Translations under genes and position numbers: made by a program
NCBI GenBank assembly: GCA_035541935.1
Contig: DATKMJ010000069.1
Span: forward strand, 1-64,000
Direction: 5' to 3'
DNA length: 64,000 bases
Source: Candidatus Binatia bacterium
Lineage (GTDB): Bacteria > Vulcanimicrobiota > Vulcanimicrobiia > Vulcanimicrobiales > Vulcanimicrobiaceae
In this document: one piece after another, positions 62,376-64,000 of the stretch
Layout: every line of letters begins with the position of its first letter
Position numbering within the stretch: the stretch's first letter is position 1
Notes under the pieces: generated by a model
The model's input: only the letters and a program-made list of their open reading frames with translations
What the model was told of the DNA's origin: nothing
The model's database searches: none

Positions 62376-63749
62376 CTAGCCGCTGTCGGGCGGCCGCAGA
62401 TCGAGCGGCTGATGGAAGAAGTAGGACGGCTCCTTCGGCGCCTTGATCGGCACGAACGTGCGCGGCCGCTGGGTAAAGTCGAAGCAGTCGCCGGCAGGCG
62501 AGGTCGCGCGCCGGTCCGCGGCCGAGAGCTGAGCGAGGCCGAAGAGATCCTCGGCGAAGCGTAAGACGCTCGCCGTTTCGTACTGCACGTGCGAGACGTA
62601 ACCGGCCTTTGCGTAGGGCGAGATCACGAGCAGCGGCACGCGAAAGCCGAGGCTGTCGTAGTTCTTATACGGCGGGGGAACGTGATCGTAGAGCCCGCCC
62701 CAATCGTCCCACTGCACGAAGATCGCCGTGTCGTTCCAAAACTTGCTCTTTCCCACGGCATTCACGATCGACGTCACCCACGACGGTCCGTCGCCCCCGC
62801 CGCAATCGGGATGATCCGAGTTCATGCAGATCGGCGTGATCCACGTGAACGCCGCGAGTTTGCCTTTGCCCACGTCGGTGAGGAAGCGCTGCTGCGGCGT
62901 GACGACCTTTGCCCAATCCGGTCCGTCGTAGATATGCTCGACCGCCTGATATCCCGACCAGAGCGCTCCGCTCGACGGATCGCCGTATCGGCTCGTATAG
63001 AAACGCCAATCGAGCCCGGCCGCATCGAGCTCGTCGCCGAGCGTCTGATAGTCGAAGCAGGGCGGCTGATTGGGGCTCTGGACCTTTCGAGCCTGCGTGA
63101 TCGTCGCGACGAGGTCGTAGGAGTTTCCGCCGCAGCCCCACTGGCCGAGCGGCACGTTGACGCTCGAGTCCGCCTGCGCGGCGATGATGTATTGATGGGC
63201 CACGAAACTCTCGTCGAGCTGCGATGCGAAGGTGCGATCGGAGAGCACCCATTCGTGCGCCATGTCGAAGTACGGCTTCGTCTCGGAGTGCGGAACGTAG
63301 ACGTACATCGGATACTTGACGCCGCGCGGCCCGTCGAACACCTCTTCCTTGTCGAAGCCGTCCATCGCGCAGTGGCGTCCGGGCGTGGTGCCGTGGCAGT
63401 CTTCGAACATCGCGTGTGCCGAATGATCGAGCTCGTATTTCGTAGCGAGGCTCACGGAGCGCAGAACGATCTTGCCGCCCTTGGAGTCTTTTCCGCTCGA
63501 GACGGTGTCTGCGCCCGGGTAGCCCTGGAAGAGATCGTCGAAGCTCCGGTTCTCTTGAACGACGTAGACGACGTGTTTGATCTTTCCCGCGCCGGTCGCA
63601 TGGGATCGCGCGGCGCCGTCGCTCGCAGGGAGCGGGATCGGCGCGCGTACGTTCGGCGAGCATGCGGCGAAGAGAGACGCGAATGCGAAAATCGCCCACC
63701 GATGAGAGACGCAACTCGCCGCCACCCGTAGCGATTTCCGCGATTGCAA
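62376..63749 (-). CDS. phospholipase C/AcpA-type phosphoesterase lipoprotein (paralogue)
   Basis: The 457-aa protein has a lipoprotein signal ending in FAAC (about Cys30). The hallmark KHVVYVVQENRSFDDLFQGY follows, with AHEWVLSDRTFASQLDESFV, FTWITPICMNSDHPDCGGGD, FVQWDDWGGLYDHVPPPYKN and VPLLVISPYAKAGYVSHVQY. The architecture matches the protein at 49946-51322. It adds several Cys (EDCHGTTPGRHCAMDG; CGGN; CMNSDHPDCGG) that the other lacks, suggesting disulfides. It is probably a surface or periplasmic phosphoesterase. It is followed by a convergent hairpin and preceded by a strong terminator. Confidence 0.86.
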   Translation of the reverse strand: MQSRKSLRVAASCVSHRWAIFAFASLFAACSPNVRAPIPLPASDGAARSHATGAGKIKHVVYVVQENRSFDDLFQGYPGADTVSSGKDSKGGKIVLRSVSLATKYELDHSAHAMFEDCHGTTPGRHCAMDGFDKEEVFDGPRGVKYPMYVYVPHSETKPYFDMAHEWVLSDRTFASQLDESFVAHQYIIAAQADSSVNVPLGQWGCGGNSYDLVATITQARKVQSPNQPPCFDYQTLGDELDAAGLDWRFYTSRYGDPSSGALWSGYQAVEHIYDGPDWAKVVTPQQRFLTDVGKGKLAAFTWITPICMNSDHPDCGGGDGPSWVTSIVNAVGKSKFWNDTAIFVQWDDWGGLYDHVPPPYKNYDSLGFRVPLLVISPYAKAGYVSHVQYETASVLRFAEDLFGLAQLSAADRRATSPAGDCFDFTQRPRTFVPIKAPKEPSYFFHQPLDLRPPDSG

Positions 63750-63766
63750 ACCGGCGACCTGGACGA

Positions 63767-63792
63767 AAAAGCCGGCGCGTGCGCCGGCTTTT
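63767..63792. terminator. bidirectional intrinsic terminator
   Basis: AAAAGCCGGCGC and GCGCCGGCTTTT form a long perfect stem around GT. It has U tracts in both directions. On the minus strand it ends the LysM gene before the phosphoesterase gene begins 18 bp later. Confidence 0.85.
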
Positions 63793-63820
63793 CATCAAAG
63801 CGATGCTTGGGTTCGGCCGC

Positions 63821-64000
63821 TTACTCTGGTATTCGGAGGTGCTGGCCCGGCAGAATCGTCCCGCCCGACAGACGGTTCTCGTCGCTGATTCGATCGACGA
63901 TCTCTTGGACGTCCGCGCTCGGCCGCGAGTGGCTCGCCGCGATCGACCAGAGCGTGTCGCCCGGTTTGACCGTGACGGTGACGTACCGCTGCGTCGTCGC
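63821..64000 (-). CDS. C-terminal part of a LysM-domain protein (cut by window edge)
   Basis: The visible 59 residues end at TAA 63821. They read QRYVTVTVKPGDTLWSIAAS, then DVQEIVDRISDENRLSGGTI and LPGQHLRIPE, a complete LysM peptidoglycan-binding fold (GDTLWSIA start, PGQxLxIP end). The spacing with an extended DVQEIVDRI helix is like the YneA cell-division suppressor of Firmicutes, which lies beside lexA. The upstream part is outside the window, so this remains a suggestion. Confidence 0.75.
   Translation of the reverse strand, partial: ATTQRYVTVTVKPGDTLWSIAASHSRPSADVQEIVDRISDENRLSGGTILPGQHLRIPE

Overview
The window looks like chromosomal DNA of a GC-rich, deep-branching bacterium with two membranes. 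This is inferred from content only. Gene orders typical of Firmicutes and Actinobacteria (whiA-gap-pgk-tpiA-gpmI and mfd-prsA-mazG...rqcP) occur together with diderm features: an LptD/OstA-like outer-membrane barrel and a TonB-receptor-like barrel with a carboxypeptidase-regulatory domain. That mixture fits Candidatus Eremiobacterota (WPS-2) or a related Terrabacteria lineage; a 16S or marker-gene tree would decide. Genes are packed tightly, with many ATGA, GTGA and TTGA stop/start overlaps. I see no rRNA, complete tRNA, CRISPR array, insertion sequence or prophage.

Region 1 (1-17645, mostly minus strand) is housekeeping. It holds lower glycolysis (gpmI, tpiA, pgk, gap), whiA, rqcP, then kal-like, mazG, prsA and mfd, followed by three envelope glycan genes (GT-C mannosyltransferase-like, O-antigen ligase-like, polyprenol GT2). 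A plus-strand padR-MATE efflux module with a palindromic operator sits inside this order, followed by a 260-bp block of nested inverted repeats.

Region 2 (17689-22216) has a small lipoprotein, a starch-binding-like secreted protein coupled to an LptD-like barrel, and phosphopentomutase.

Region 3 (22218-37543) is a surface-polysaccharide cluster on the plus strand: initiating sugar-phosphate transferase, MurJ-type flippase, GT2, GT9, an AftD-like giant GT-C protein, two further membrane proteins, a sugar aminotransferase, a Gfo/Idh oxidoreductase and another GT2. It ends in a convergent overlap with an ATP-grasp gene.

Region 4 (37533-41494, minus) carries small unknown proteins, an aminotransferase and an ECF sigma/anti-sigma pair followed by a bactofilin-like membrane protein.

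Region 5 (41548-48503) holds deoxysugar genes (rfbC, rfbD, gmd, rmd-like) and a Wzx-like flippase, interrupted by both subunits of adenosylcobalamin-dependent D-lysine 5,6-aminomutase (kamD, kamE). Together with the kal-like gene at 8163-8543, the thiolase and the acyl-CoA dehydrogenase, this hints at a dispersed lysine-to-butyryl-CoA pathway; kamA, kdd and kce are not in the window.

Region 6 (48500-64000) has a methyltransferase-like membrane protein, a CDF metal exporter, two phospholipase C-like lipoproteins, thiolase, acyl-CoA dehydrogenase, sucCD, a structured leader before a 1348-aa TonB-receptor-like protein, two secreted unknowns, and the C-terminus of a LysM protein at the right edge. 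Only two gene-free stretches approach 300 bases (7872-8162 and 53858-54151); both contain unusual secondary structure and are described below.
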